Positions 18,819 to 28,830 of a DNA stretch of 64,000 nt are shown here, in pieces. A program made the translations under genes and the position numbers. The stretch lies in assembly GCA_015232315.1 (NCBI GenBank), contig JADFZZ010000013.1, positions 1 through 64,000 of the forward strand. The letters run 5' to 3'. The notes beneath the pieces are model-generated. The model saw only the letters and a program-made list of their open reading frames with translations, was not told the origin of the DNA and did not search any database. The stretch's first letter is position 1, and each line of letters starts with the position of its first letter. The DNA comes from SAR324 cluster bacterium (GTDB lineage Bacteria; SAR324; NAC60-12).

Positions 18819-19880
18819 TCAAGAATGTTGAATAGAGTCTTCCAGCACACGGATCCGTTCAAAAAGTTCTTCCAGACGATTGATTCGTGCCTGGGTCTGA
18901 CGCCATTCGTCAAGAGGTCGTCCCGGCATTCCAGCCACTACGCTTCTATCCGGGGTTTTTGCTGTAATCACGGCTCGAGCGGCTACCGTGACATGATCGC
19001 CAACTTCCATATGATCCCTGATTCCTGACTGTCCGCCCAAAATCAGGTGATGGCCGGTTTTGGTGCTGCCACCTACGGCTGTTTGGGCAGAAATCAATGC
19101 CTGCTCACCAATATCGACATTGTGAGCAATCTGAACCTGATTATCAATTTTGCTCCCTTTGCGGATCAACGTCTGATTGAATCTGGCCCGGTCAATTGTG
19201 GTGCATGAACCAATCTCAACATCATCCTCCAGAACTACAATTCCGACCTGTGGGATTTTAATGTTGATCCCCTGGCGCTGGAAATATCCATGCCCATCCG
19301 AACCGATCACTGCACCGGCGTGGATCGTCACCCTGTCGCCGATCCTGCATTCTTCACGGATCACCACATTGGGATAGATCATACAATCCCGGCCAAGGCG
19401 TACATTTTCCATAATCACACAGCCAGCATGAATCCAGGTGTTAGCACCAACAATCACCCCCGGATAAATCACTGCGTGAGGTCCAACAGTCACCCCGTCT
19501 GCCAATTGTGTTCCGGGATATATCACAGCGTTTGGATGAATGTTGCCATCCGGTTCGGGTTGCGGATGCAACCACTCGGTTATCTGCACATGTAAGGCGA
19601 GTGGATCTTCGGAAAATATCAGATGGTGATTGGGACTGTTGATATCAGGAGGAACAATGATGGCAACTTCATTATACAGTGTGTCACTGAAATCCGCATG
19701 GGTTTGATGCGCCATTCCCCGTGGAATCGGCACACTGGTCATCCCCATCGGCGAGGTGATGTAACAGATACCTCCGGGAGACAACTGATCCACCCCACAA
19801 GCATGAGTCAGAAGGAGATCCCCATTTCCCTGGAAAGGTACTTCAAAATACTCCGACAGTTCTTTAAGTGTGTATTGCAT
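18819..19880 (-). CDS. lpxD: UDP-3-O-acylglucosamine N-acyltransferase LpxD
   Basis: A 353-residue left-handed beta-helix acyltransferase adding the second hydroxyacyl chain in lipid A synthesis. An N-terminal uridine-binding domain (about 1-100) precedes hexapeptide repeats (about 105-300). The catalytic His253 lies in QIAHNVDIG, and GSDGHGYFQ corresponds to the family GxDGFGF motif. ATG 19880 follows AGGA. No lpxA, fabZ or bamA is adjacent, so this copy stands outside the usual lipid A cluster. It could be a second LpxD, or act on a different nucleotide sugar. Confidence 0.88.
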   Translation of the reverse strand: MQYTLKELSEYFEVPFQGNGDLLLTHACGVDQLSPGGICYITSPMGMTSVPIPRGMAHQTHADFSDTLYNEVAIIVPPDINSPNHHLIFSEDPLALHVQITEWLHPQPEPDGNIHPNAVIYPGTQLADGVTVGPHAVIYPGVIVGANTWIHAGCVIMENVRLGRDCMIYPNVVIREECRIGDRVTIHAGAVIGSDGHGYFQRQGINIKIPQVGIVVLEDDVEIGSCTTIDRARFNQTLIRKGSKIDNQVQIAHNVDIGEQALISAQTAVGGSTKTGHHLILGGQSGIRDHMEVGDHVTVAARAVITAKTPDRSVVAGMPGRPLDEWRQTQARINRLEELFERIRVLEDSIQHS

Positions 19881-20305
19881 AAACAATCCTGGAAGTGAAC
19901 ATAGGATATTTTTGATTGAATGTACTGAACAGATAAGTACCCGAACAAAGGTTACAGATTTATGGTCGGTAATACAATAATGTTTCAGGATATTCCAGTG
20001 AGGTCTTGTCGCAAATGTTTTTTTTATATGGTTTCAACTTGGAGCCTCGATTGAAAAGGTGTTCTACTCCACATAAATGGGAGAGTAAAGCAAGATTTCC
20101 ATTACACATCAATCGCCTCCAACAGACCCTTTGAAGTGACTATAGTCCTTGTATTATGGCTTGCCAAAAAAGAAGCTTTCTGTTTTAACAGGCTCATCTT
20201 CATTGTCTGTGTCCCGTTTATTCACAATGAGGAGAAAACTCTTCACCGGCATGTTTCTGTCTGAACAGGCTGTTACTCAACAACATTGAAAATAGAAGGA
20301 GAATC
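19881..20305. other. Intergenic region between divergent genes
   Basis: This 425-bp gap separates lpxD (minus) from the binding protein gene (plus) and must hold both promoters. I see no open reading frame with a convincing start, no strong hairpin and no recognised repeat. Confidence 0.5.
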
Positions 20306-21067
20306 ATGAAACTCAAGCACCTCATTTTGGCAGTATTTGTCTTATGGATAACCCCGGTTTATGCCGATACCATTTCTCTACGCGCTGATGAATGGTGTCC
20401 TTACAACTGTAGTCCGGAAAGTGCCAAGCCAGGATTCATGATTGAAATTGCCAAAGCCATTTTTACCGGGGCGGGACATCAACTGGATTATCAGATTCAA
20501 CCCTGGGCAAGAGCCATTGAAGACACTCGCGGTGGAAAATTCAACGGAATTATAGGTGCCTCCAGAGGAGATGCTGAAGACTTTATTTTTCCTGAAAATG
20601 AGCAGGGAAGCCAGACTATGTCGTTTTTCGTCAAAAAAGGCGATTCATGGACATACAGCAATCTTGATTCCCTGAAAAATCGGGTCCTCGGTGTCATCAA
20701 GGATTATGCCTACAGCGATGAACTGGATCAATACATTGAAGCCAATGCAAAAAACTCCAAGGCTGTGCAGGTCGCATCTGGCGAAAACGCCCTGGAAATC
20801 AACGTCAAAAAAATTCTGGGAGGCCGGATTCAGGTCATCCTGGAAGATCCAAACGTAATTGCTGAATATCTCGAAAACAGCAATCAACAGGGAGCCCTGG
20901 AGGTAGCTGGTTCACTGGACAAGGACAATCTGTATATTGCCTTTGGTCCCCAAAATCCAAAATCAGCGCAATATGCCAAATTGTTGTCTGACGGAATGAA
21001 CAGCCTGAGAAAATCAGGAGAACTGAAAAAAATCTTAAGCAAATATGGCATAAAAGATTGGAAATAA
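20306..21067 (+). CDS. Periplasmic solute-binding protein, family 3
   Basis: A 253-residue exported protein with a signal peptide (MKLKHLILAVFVLWITPVYA, cleaved after residue 20). The mature part has the family 3 (amino-acid type) binding protein fold: DEWCPYNCSPESAKPGFMIEI, then VLGVIKDYAYSDELD at the second domain and the C-terminal helix LRKSGELKKILSKYG. No ABC permease or ATPase gene is nearby. A chemoreceptor starts 16 bp downstream, so it may serve chemotaxis rather than uptake (inference). AGAAGGAG precedes the ATG. Confidence 0.88.
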   Translation: MKLKHLILAVFVLWITPVYADTISLRADEWCPYNCSPESAKPGFMIEIAKAIFTGAGHQLDYQIQPWARAIEDTRGGKFNGIIGASRGDAEDFIFPENEQGSQTMSFFVKKGDSWTYSNLDSLKNRVLGVIKDYAYSDELDQYIEANAKNSKAVQVASGENALEINVKKILGGRIQVILEDPNVIAEYLENSNQQGALEVAGSLDKDNLYIAFGPQNPKSAQYAKLLSDGMNSLRKSGELKKILSKYGIKDWK

Positions 21068-21083
21068 TGAAAGCCGGGAGAAA

Positions 21084-23024
21084 ATGATGAGAGGATTGGT
21101 TGTTAAAATCGGGGTTGGTGTGGCCGTATTGATTTGTATCATCCTGCTACTTTCCGCCGCCCTGAAGATTTATTTATTCTCTCTCAATGTGAATGAAAAA
21201 TCCATGATCCAGTTGACAGCACAAGAACAACAATCTCGTCTGCAACTGGACAAGGAAGAAAAAGCACTTCAGAGCAAAATCACTCAGACTGTGAATATTC
21301 TATCCACGATTCTGGTGGATTCTGTTTATGATTACGCGTCAGAACGAACTGTCAAACTGATCGTGCCCTTTCTGGATGATGACATATTGATGGTGTATGT
21401 GCTGAATGATCAGGAGGCCCTTTTCGCAGGCATGGAACGTTCGACGGATGGCACCATGAAAGAACTTTCAGGCCTGGAACAATTATCTGGAGACGCATAC
21501 ACAACCTCAGTGTTGAAACATGATGAGGAATCCATAGGAAATGTGGTTGTGCGCTATTCCAGAGATCGAATCACCGCACTCAAGAAGATCATTGAACAGG
21601 AAAGCCTTAAAACCCGGAAAAAAATGCTGGAGGAAAAACAACATGATATCTGGCAGAATATCACGCAGTATTCAATTGAAGGAATCTCTGTTTTTGTTGT
21701 GTTGCTGGTGTCCATTTGGTGGTTGACCGTGCGGGTGGTCATTCTGCCAGTCAGGCACTTACAACGACAAGTCCATGAAATGGCCTCCGGTAATCTGAAT
21801 TTTCAGTTTGATTATCAGACAAACGATGAACTGGGCGATTTAGCACAGTCGCTCGAACAAATGCGTGAAGTGATTCAGCATCGCATCACCAGAACGTTAA
21901 TGGAGTCCTCTCAGGAACTCTCCCGGGTATCCGGAAATCTGGGTGAGGCCTCCTCAAGTCTGGTTGATGAATCGAAATTCCTTCACCAAAAAAATGATGC
22001 GATCATGGGTTCCATCACACAAATCACCCAACAGATTGGAGGTGTGGCGGCGGCAACAGAACAAGCATCCCAAAATATCCGTGAACTCAACAGAACCATT
22101 CAGACCTTGAGTGCCAACATTCAACAGGTGGAAAACTCTTCCGGACACATGGATCAGTATATTCAGAACAGTGTTCATCATGTTCAACAGATTTCAAGCG
22201 ACCTTCAACAAGGCTCCAGGACCGTTTCAGGACTGTCTGAAAAAATGGAAAACATTTACGAAAACACAAACACCATCGTTAAAGTTTCCAATCAGGCGGC
22301 CAGGGAGGGAACTCAGGCCTTGGAAGTGACCTATTCGCTGACGGAACGGGCAGGCAACATTTCAAATATTACCCGAATGCTGGAAGACATTGCCGCACAA
22401 ACAAGCATGTTATCACTGAATGCATCCATTGAAGCGGCAAAAGCTGGCAATGCCGGGCAGGGATTTTCGGTGGTGGCCGCAAGTATCAGACAACTTGCCT
22501 CTCAGGCCAGTCAATCCAATGAACAGATTGTCGCAGAAATCGGACAGATTCACCAACTCATCATCACCACACAATCAACCGTGAAAAATGTGAATGATCG
22601 TTTGGTTGATCTTGTGAAACATAACAAAGACGTAGCAGAGTTAATTCTACATGAAAATCAGAACATTCATGAGTTTTCTGACCGAATGCGTCATATCATG
22701 GAATCCAGCCATGCCATGGTGGATAGTGTGGAAATGGTGAGAAAAGAACTTCTGACAGTCAACGATTCGATCGGACATATCGCTGAGGAAGCTCGTTATT
22801 CTTCAGCTAATCTGGATGAAACGACAAGCGGACTGATTGAAATTGCGCAATCCTCTGGTCAGATGCGTCAATCTTCCAACAATGTGAGCCAGACCATTCA
22901 AGGGGTTGTGACCGCAATTCAGCAAATCAGCGACATGGCCGAAGGCACCAGAAAACAAGCCACAGAAGTCATACGCATTTCAGAACAACTCGATACGTCG
23001 CTGGCCTTCTTCCATCGATCCTGA
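21084..23024 (+). CDS. Methyl-accepting chemotaxis protein with HAMP
   Basis: A 646-residue receptor: membrane helix (about 7-33), a small periplasmic domain of single-Cache size (about 35-190), a second membrane helix (about 197-220), HAMP (about 220-275) and a long signalling domain. The hairpin reads IAAQTSMLSLNASIEAAKAG then GQGFSVVAASIRQLA; several positions differ from consensus. GGGAGAAA lies before ATG 21084. It is probably in an operon with the binding protein gene ending 16 bp upstream, which may present ligand to it. Confidence 0.92.
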   Translation: MMRGLVVKIGVGVAVLICIILLLSAALKIYLFSLNVNEKSMIQLTAQEQQSRLQLDKEEKALQSKITQTVNILSTILVDSVYDYASERTVKLIVPFLDDDILMVYVLNDQEALFAGMERSTDGTMKELSGLEQLSGDAYTTSVLKHDEESIGNVVVRYSRDRITALKKIIEQESLKTRKKMLEEKQHDIWQNITQYSIEGISVFVVLLVSIWWLTVRVVILPVRHLQRQVHEMASGNLNFQFDYQTNDELGDLAQSLEQMREVIQHRITRTLMESSQELSRVSGNLGEASSSLVDESKFLHQKNDAIMGSITQITQQIGGVAAATEQASQNIRELNRTIQTLSANIQQVENSSGHMDQYIQNSVHHVQQISSDLQQGSRTVSGLSEKMENIYENTNTIVKVSNQAAREGTQALEVTYSLTERAGNISNITRMLEDIAAQTSMLSLNASIEAAKAGNAGQGFSVVAASIRQLASQASQSNEQIVAEIGQIHQLIITTQSTVKNVNDRLVDLVKHNKDVAELILHENQNIHEFSDRMRHIMESSHAMVDSVEMVRKELLTVNDSIGHIAEEARYSSANLDETTSGLIEIAQSSGQMRQSSNNVSQTIQGVVTAIQQISDMAEGTRKQATEVIRISEQLDTSLAFFHRS

Positions 23025-23087
23025 TTCAGGAACATCCCAAAAGTGAAATTTGGCTTGGTCGCATTTTCGGCCATGTGTAAAAAAAAC

Positions 23088-23216
23088 GGTCTTTGATTTA
23101 CCACTTGTTTGGGTTTTGTCCGGTAGGGGCAGACCTGTGCGGTCTGCTTCCCTTTTTTACTTTGTGTTCTTCGTGTACTTCATGGCTAAAAAAGTATCTG
23201 CACAGCTCGAAAAATT
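23088..23216. repeat. Composite of two dispersed repeats
   Basis: The left part (about 23088-23148) matches the gtaggggcag repeat family seen at 8605 and 42550, including the stretch cacttgtttgggttttgtc. The right part (about 23150-23210) matches the 4462-4639 element over about 50 bp, ending tgcacagctcg. Only one arm of each element is present. The element end runs directly into the last codons of the minus-strand chemoreceptor gene. No gene is supported here. Confidence 0.6.
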
Positions 23217-25595
23217 TCACGTCTTATCCAGTTTGAAGGCACCATCCCAGTTGGATGGGGTGACGGTATTCTCCCATTGAAAGCTTGTAGAAACGTTGTT
23301 GAGCGTGGTGGCAACTCCGGAGAGTGCCTCTGCGTTTTGTTTTAACTGGTTAATTCCTTTATTGATTTCAACAATGGCTGTTTGAATTTTCTGGACATTG
23401 TTATTGACCGCTTTGATACTGGTAGACAACTCCGCGTTAGAATGGGCAATTTCTTTGACTCCCGTAGAACCTTCTGAAACATTGCGAGATACGTCACGTG
23501 ACGCAATAGAAGCTTCAGCGGTGGAACGTGTGATTTCCTTGACTGCCGTGTCCGCATTCTTGACATTGAGAACGGTTTCATTGGCAGTGACTACGATGGA
23601 TTCAACATTCAATCTGGTTTGCTCTGAGGCCGTACTTTGTTCTCCAACGGATTGAGCAATGGCAAGACTGATGTCAGCGACCTTTGCGATGATCTCGGAA
23701 ATCGTCTGAGTGCTGGTTAACGATTCGTCCGTATATTTTTGAATTTCTTCAATTTCTTTTGCTATTTCGTTGCTGGCATCGGCTGTTTGATGGGCCAGTT
23801 CCTTCACTTCAGCAGCGACTACCGCAAAACCCTTACCTGATTCACCTGCACTTGCGGCCTCGATGGTCGCATTGAGCGCCAGCATGTTGGTCTGTGACGC
23901 GATATTATTGATCAGTTGAACAAATCCGCCGATTTTTTTGGAAATTGTTCCTAACTGGTGCATGGCCTTGAGTGTGATCTGAATTCCTTTGTTGGCATTC
24001 GAGGAAATGTTCATGGCGTCATTCGTTTTATTGGAAATATCAGCCAAGGCTCCGGATAATTTTTCAATTGTAGCTGCGACTGCGTTAATATCATTGGCAA
24101 TTTTATCAATGTTAATCGTTACGCTGGACATATTGGTGGAAGATTGCTCGGCAGAACTGGCAATTGTTTGCATATTAATACTGAGTTCGGCTCCCGAAGA
24201 ACTCACGGCCAGGATATTTGCGGCAGCCTGTTCGGTGGCGGCAGCCACAGTATCCATATTGGAGTTAATCTGTTCTGACGCAGATGCGGTCATTGTCACC
24301 TGATTTTCAATAGTCCCGATATTGTTCGCCATTTGAGCGGTAAAATTGGCCAGTTCCTGAGAGGTACTCAACACATTCCTTGCATTATTCTGTAAATATC
24401 CAAGCACTTTGGACATTTTCGACAGGGTGAGTTCATAGTCTCTGGCCATCATACCAATCTCATCCTGACGGGAAAGATCCTCTGACGGAAGATGATACTT
24501 GAGATTGTTTTCGCCCAATTTATGTAATCCTTGTGACACGCGAAAGATAGGACGTGTGATGGATTCTGCCACAAGAAATAAAATGAAGGCCAGAATCAAG
24601 GCAACCACGATTGTGGCGATAATCATGATATTCCGTACATTTTTATAAACACGTTGATAACTTTGGACATCCTGTGCAAACACGATAACTCCAATTTGAC
24701 GTTGGCTGTAATCGGAAACAGGAAAGGCAAAGTACACATGGTGATCACTTTGAAACGGTTGTGATAACCCCTGACTTCCTTCTTCCAGAAGAGCAAGGGA
24801 TGTCTGATTCTCAAACAGCTTTTTATCGGTTGAGGTGACATAAACGAATCGGTTTTCCAGTGCCGGGTTGTTCAATGTTTCCTGAAGCTTTGTCGCAATA
24901 TCTGTCAGTTCATAGTTCATAAACACGGCCAATCCATCCCCTTCCGTTTTGGTGATTTTTTCAAGAATGGGATTAAATTGCGAAAACACTTCTACCGATC
25001 CCAAATGTTTGCCATTGGGACTTGTTACAGGAACGATTCCCCGAATGACAAAACCGCCTCGGCCCACTTCAATTCCGATAATTCTGGGTTGTGTCTGCCG
25101 GTTAATATTCACCACGGTATGGCGAAAGGATGAAAGATCATCCGAAATATCTTCACCATTGTTCGTTTGCTTTTTTTGCCACACCCGCAACAGACTGCGA
25201 TTATTGGGCAGATGAAAATGAAGGTAAAAATCTTTCTCTCCTGTATGAGATCTGAAGCCGTCTAATAAGGGATTAAAAAATTCACGAAGTTTTTCTCTGG
25301 CCTGTTGTGTCCGTGAATCATGGGGATCGTCAATATTTCCGGAAAGCGCTTGTTGATAGGCCTCAATCACTACCGGGAAGCGACTGAACATGGCCGCCTG
25401 GGCCAAGCTGTTTTGCGCTGAACTCCGCAAGGTGTTTTCAATAGCTGTTTTCATTTTTATTGCTTCTGTTTGCATGCGCCCTGATTGCATGGTTGAGATT
25501 GTGTTGGTAAAGAAAAAATAAGCCGACAAAATCACAATCAGAATGGTGAGTAATACAGGAACAATAATTTTATTTTTTAAGTTTATACGTAGCAT
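23217..25595 (-). CDS. Methyl-accepting chemotaxis protein, double-Cache type, odd C-terminus
   Basis: A 792-residue receptor if started at ATG 25595 (MLRINLKNK); an upstream ATG at 25628 is possible. Domains: membrane helix (about 10-32), a large periplasmic Cache-like domain (about 35-330) with the pattern [19 protein letters not shown], membrane helix (about 332-355), HAMP (about 355-410) and a signalling domain with [20 protein letters not shown] then [17 protein letters not shown]. The last residues, [11 protein letters not shown], resemble the beginning of a hemerythrin domain (compare TWSEAFSVKI in the 6464-6874 protein) but stop at once. The stop codon abuts a dispersed repeat, so a lost C-terminal domain is possible. 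Confidence 0.88.
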   Translation of the reverse strand: MLRINLKNKIIVPVLLTILIVILSAYFFFTNTISTMQSGRMQTEAIKMKTAIENTLRSSAQNSLAQAAMFSRFPVVIEAYQQALSGNIDDPHDSRTQQAREKLREFFNPLLDGFRSHTGEKDFYLHFHLPNNRSLLRVWQKKQTNNGEDISDDLSSFRHTVVNINRQTQPRIIGIEVGRGGFVIRGIVPVTSPNGKHLGSVEVFSQFNPILEKITKTEGDGLAVFMNYELTDIATKLQETLNNPALENRFVYVTSTDKKLFENQTSLALLEEGSQGLSQPFQSDHHVYFAFPVSDYSQRQIGVIVFAQDVQSYQRVYKNVRNIMIIATIVVALILAFILFLVAESITRPIFRVSQGLHKLGENNLKYHLPSEDLSRQDEIGMMARDYELTLSKMSKVLGYLQNNARNVLSTSQELANFTAQMANNIGTIENQVTMTASASEQINSNMDTVAAATEQAAANILAVSSSGAELSINMQTIASSAEQSSTNMSSVTINIDKIANDINAVAATIEKLSGALADISNKTNDAMNISSNANKGIQITLKAMHQLGTISKKIGGFVQLINNIASQTNMLALNATIEAASAGESGKGFAVVAAEVKELAHQTADASNEIAKEIEEIQKYTDESLTSTQTISEIIAKVADISLAIAQSVGEQSTASEQTRLNVESIVVTANETVLNVKNADTAVKEITRSTAEASIASRDVSRNVSEGSTGVKEIAHSNAELSTSIKAVNNNVQKIQTAIVEINKGINQLKQNAEALSGVATTLNNVSTSFQWENTVTPSNWDGAFKLDKT

Positions 25596-25746
25596 CAGAT
25601 TGCTCTTTGGCGTTGTTAACGGAAACATCTCAATGTGAGCGTAGTAAAAAGACCAGAACGTCAAATTTTCAAGACTAATTGAGCGTGATGGTTTTTTTAC
25701 TATCCGGATTGGTTACGGAGTTTCTTCAGGAACAGTCACACAGGCA

Positions 25747-27006
25747 TTATCCACAGCCGCCGCTTGCCGCTTTCTTCTTTTGAAGCTTTACCTTGTGAAC
25801 TGGTGAATGGTCCGCATGTTCTGAGTGTGGCAGTTCAGGAAATGCGGCAGAGACGCGTTCATCTACGGCACGTGTGAATTGATAGCGCAACGGTTCATTC
25901 CCCTTATCATGGATGGCCACACGACGGGCAATCGTTGTCTCGACCTGATACACGTCAAGCCAATGATTGATTCCGCCTTCCAGAATATACAGATTCAATA
26001 GCCCATGGGCTTTAAGCAGTTTCCAGGCTTGTGTCGCGCGTTGTTCTTCATTGGAAATTAAAATAATGACAGTGTTTCCGGGATGAGGCGCCAGAGATTT
26101 GGCAAAGGATGAATTTTCCAACTGAGCAAGCGATACCAGCCTGGATTCTGACAGATGAAACAGATTGAAATCACTTTCATTGCGAACATCCAGCAGTTTC
26201 AGATAGATGGATGTTTCATGCATGAGATTCAGCACTTCAGCAGGCGGAACGTACACCTCACGATTGGATAATTTCAGTATTTCCTGTTCCTGAATCAGGC
26301 TCCATTTATCTTGTAGCGTGGGTTGTCCTTTGACTGAGATCAACACAGCGACAGCGATCAGTCCTGCGGATAATATCAATTTTACCCGGTTTCGGGGCAT
26401 CAGTGATATTTTAGCCAAGGGGATCTTTCCGCCAAAAAACTTTTCACTGATTTCAGCTCCATAAAAGGCGGCCAACGCAATCAGAATCAGTCCCAGCAGT
26501 ACGATTCCAGCATCAATCCCGAACAAGTCCGCAAGGGTGAAGCGTCCCATGTCGGTGGAGCGCCAGAAAGTGTCAAAAAAACCCACACTTTCACTAAACA
26601 GAAAGACGCCGAAGAGTACTCCGAGGACAAAAAACAGTCCGTCAATTTTCAGGGTAGACATGGCCACCACAGAGGTGCCCGGACAGAAACCGCCAATGAC
26701 AAAGCCCACACCCATGACCAGACCACCTACAATTCCGGGAACCATGTAGGTCGGATTGACCCAAACCCGGTCGAAATCCAGAAATCCGAGGGAGGTGGCC
26801 GTAAAAATCAGGGTTGCGGTCACAATGATTCCGGTGAACATGACTTTCAGCACAGTCATGTCTTTAAGATAGAATTGCCCGGCAAGTTTTCGGGAATCGC
26901 CAAACCCGGACATTTCCAGAACAGCCCCGAACCCCAGGCCGATCAGCAGTGCGACAACATAGGAACCGGATACGCCCCAAAGTTCAACAAGATCAAACGG
27001 TGCCAT
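25747..27006 (-). CDS. YeeE/YedE (TsuA-like) transporter with C-terminal rhodanese-like domain
   Basis: A 419-residue inner-membrane protein. The first 240 residues hold about seven or eight membrane segments and the family motif GGFCPGTSVVAMS, whose Cys is conserved in thiosulfate-uptake proteins of the YeeE/TsuA family. A rhodanese-like domain follows (about 260-365). Its active-site loop reads ILISNEEQRATQAW, with Ser318 where rhodaneses have the persulfide-forming Cys, so it is probably not catalytic. The tail is charged, His-rich and ends SGGCG. It is the last gene of the sulfur locus, 27 bp after a second YeeE-type gene. Confidence 0.88.
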   Translation of the reverse strand: MAPFDLVELWGVSGSYVVALLIGLGFGAVLEMSGFGDSRKLAGQFYLKDMTVLKVMFTGIIVTATLIFTATSLGFLDFDRVWVNPTYMVPGIVGGLVMGVGFVIGGFCPGTSVVAMSTLKIDGLFFVLGVLFGVFLFSESVGFFDTFWRSTDMGRFTLADLFGIDAGIVLLGLILIALAAFYGAEISEKFFGGKIPLAKISLMPRNRVKLILSAGLIAVAVLISVKGQPTLQDKWSLIQEQEILKLSNREVYVPPAEVLNLMHETSIYLKLLDVRNESDFNLFHLSESRLVSLAQLENSSFAKSLAPHPGNTVIILISNEEQRATQAWKLLKAHGLLNLYILEGGINHWLDVYQVETTIARRVAIHDKGNEPLRYQFTRAVDERVSAAFPELPHSEHADHSPVHKVKLQKKKAASGGCG

Positions 27007-27033
27007 AACAAACTCCTTTCATTCATGGACTCC

Positions 27034-27561
27034 TCAGGTCCAAAGTTTTCTGACAAACCAGGCAACCACATATCCGCCGGCAAAGACACACAGCATAAAA
27101 ACCCAACTCCCAACAGACAAAACCGCACCTCCGCTAAGAGCCTGTCCTGAGGTACAGCCACGGGCAAACCGTGCGCCAAAGCCCATGATGGTGCCACCGG
27201 TAAAAGCCATGATCAGACGGGTACGATTCGTGATTTGCGGCCCTTTCTGAATTTCCACCTTCAGTCGTCGATGCACCCAACCAGAGAGCAATCCGCCCAG
27301 AAAAGTCCCGGCAAGCATGAATACGCCTGTATTGGCTAACGGGTTTCTGTCTCCACCAGCCCATTGGGCCATATAGGCGACACGATCCACATGATTGCTG
27401 GCCACCAGATCAAGCATGGCCACCTGTAGTTGGTTGATCGCACCTGAAGCACCCAGTCCATTGCCGGTAATGTAGAAAGCGAGGAATAAAACGACCCCCA
27501 GCAGAGTTCCTCCCAGATAGGGATTGATATAAGGTTTTTTAATGACAGTCACAGCATTCAT
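27034..27561 (-). CDS. YeeE/YedE-family (TsuA-like) half-size transporter
   Basis: A 175-residue membrane protein with four or five hydrophobic segments. The motif GARFARGCTSGQALSGGA carries the family Cys thought to relay thiosulfate. ATG 27561 is chosen because GGGAG precedes it; an ATG four codons upstream lies inside that site. Together with the adjacent 25747-27006 protein it gives the two halves (GGFCPG type and RGCTSG type) that in other family members occur as one chain. Sulfur-oxyanion uptake for the neighbouring cytochromes is the likely role. Confidence 0.87.
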   Translation of the reverse strand: MNAVTVIKKPYINPYLGGTLLGVVLFLAFYITGNGLGASGAINQLQVAMLDLVASNHVDRVAYMAQWAGGDRNPLANTGVFMLAGTFLGGLLSGWVHRRLKVEIQKGPQITNRTRLIMAFTGGTIMGFGARFARGCTSGQALSGGAVLSVGSWVFMLCVFAGGYVVAWFVRKLWT

Positions 27562-27582
27562 AAGATCTCCCATTGAAAGTTA

Positions 27583-28830
27583 TTAATCCACATCCACCTT
27601 ATCAAAGCCGCCGATCATGGCCTTGATATTGGAAGTAACAGTGTGTCCAGTGGTTGTCAAATACACATGGAGTATGACAAAAGAGAAGAACAGCCAGGAA
27701 CAAAGGGTGTGAATCGGAGCGACCCAGGTGAGTCCGCCAATAGCCAGAGAAAGTTCAGGCCAGCGTTCAACGCCCCACATGAGCAGTCCCGTGAGTACCT
27801 GGGTGGGGAGCAGAATATTCAAGATGACCAGATAGGTGATCTGCTGCAACGGGTTCAGTTTCCGGTCCGGTGTCTTTTGTAGCGGATGAGGTTCACCTTT
27901 GAAGATGCCTGACGTGTAATAACGAATCTGCGCCATGGTATCCGTTACGAAACTCTTCATTCGTGGAAAATATTGACGGATTTCCGCACTGGCCAGATGA
28001 TAAAACAGTGAAAGGAACGCATTGGCAATCATGATAAATGCCAGAATATTGTGGACATATACCGCTCTGTCGATCCCCAAAACTGAAAAATTCCAACTGT
28101 AATGAATTTCAAAACCGGTGAACATCAGCAACAAGATACTCAACGCGGATGTCCAGTGCCAGAGACGTTCGTAAAAAGTGTACATGTATACGGTGGAAGT
28201 GTTTGTGTGGTGCGGAGGATAACGCTTCCGGGAATAGAAACGGTACCCGCCATGTCCCAATAACACCAGACAGGTTAAAAACAGAAACAGTAATCCAGCC
28301 CTGTCAACCAGACGTGATTTTGTTGTACCCAACACATAAAAACCCGAACCACTCAAATTTCTTTGCAGACTCAGACTGCCATCGGTCTTCACGGTCAGTT
28401 CCGCCTGTGAGGTGAGGGATTCTGCCATAGGGGGCATGACATTGCCTGGCAGATAGCTTGCCAGCTTGATTTCCCGGTTCAGGCGGGAATCTTCCCCATG
28501 GCAGAACCTGCAATCCCGTGCGACTCCTGCTCCACGAACAATGCCGTGGTGAACTTTTCCGACTTCAAGTTTTCCGGTAATTTCGGGATTTTCAAATCCT
28601 GAAGCCTGAAGTTGACGTTTCATGAAAAGCATTTTTTCATCCGAATCCAGCCGTAGTTCTTTCAATGTCAATTCTCCGTCCTTGTTTTGATCAAAGGCGG
28701 AAAGAATACTGGGGCGATATGTGCCATTTTCCAGAAAAACAGGTTTTAGTTGTTCCGGGGACACGGGTTCCTTCATTGAACCAGAAACCCAAAACCAACG
28801 CGTGAATACATTGAACGGTGAAAATTTTTC
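27583..28830 (-). pseudogene. 3' part of IS-interrupted multiheme cytochrome c/cytochrome b gene
   Basis: Codons run open from the IS junction (28830) to the stop at 27583. An ATG at 28776 would give 397 residues but has no ribosome-binding site. The fragment holds an EF-hand-like loop (DQNKDGELTLKEL), one heme c site (CRFCH), a membrane helix, then a cytochrome b561-type domain with about four helices and His residues in FYERLWHWTSA, YVHNILAF and ILHVYLTTTGHT. It resembles the b subunit of thiosulfate and formate reductases. With the IS and one copy of the 8-bp duplication removed, it continues in frame from the gene ending at 30192. See 30192-31178 for the other half. Confidence 0.85.
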
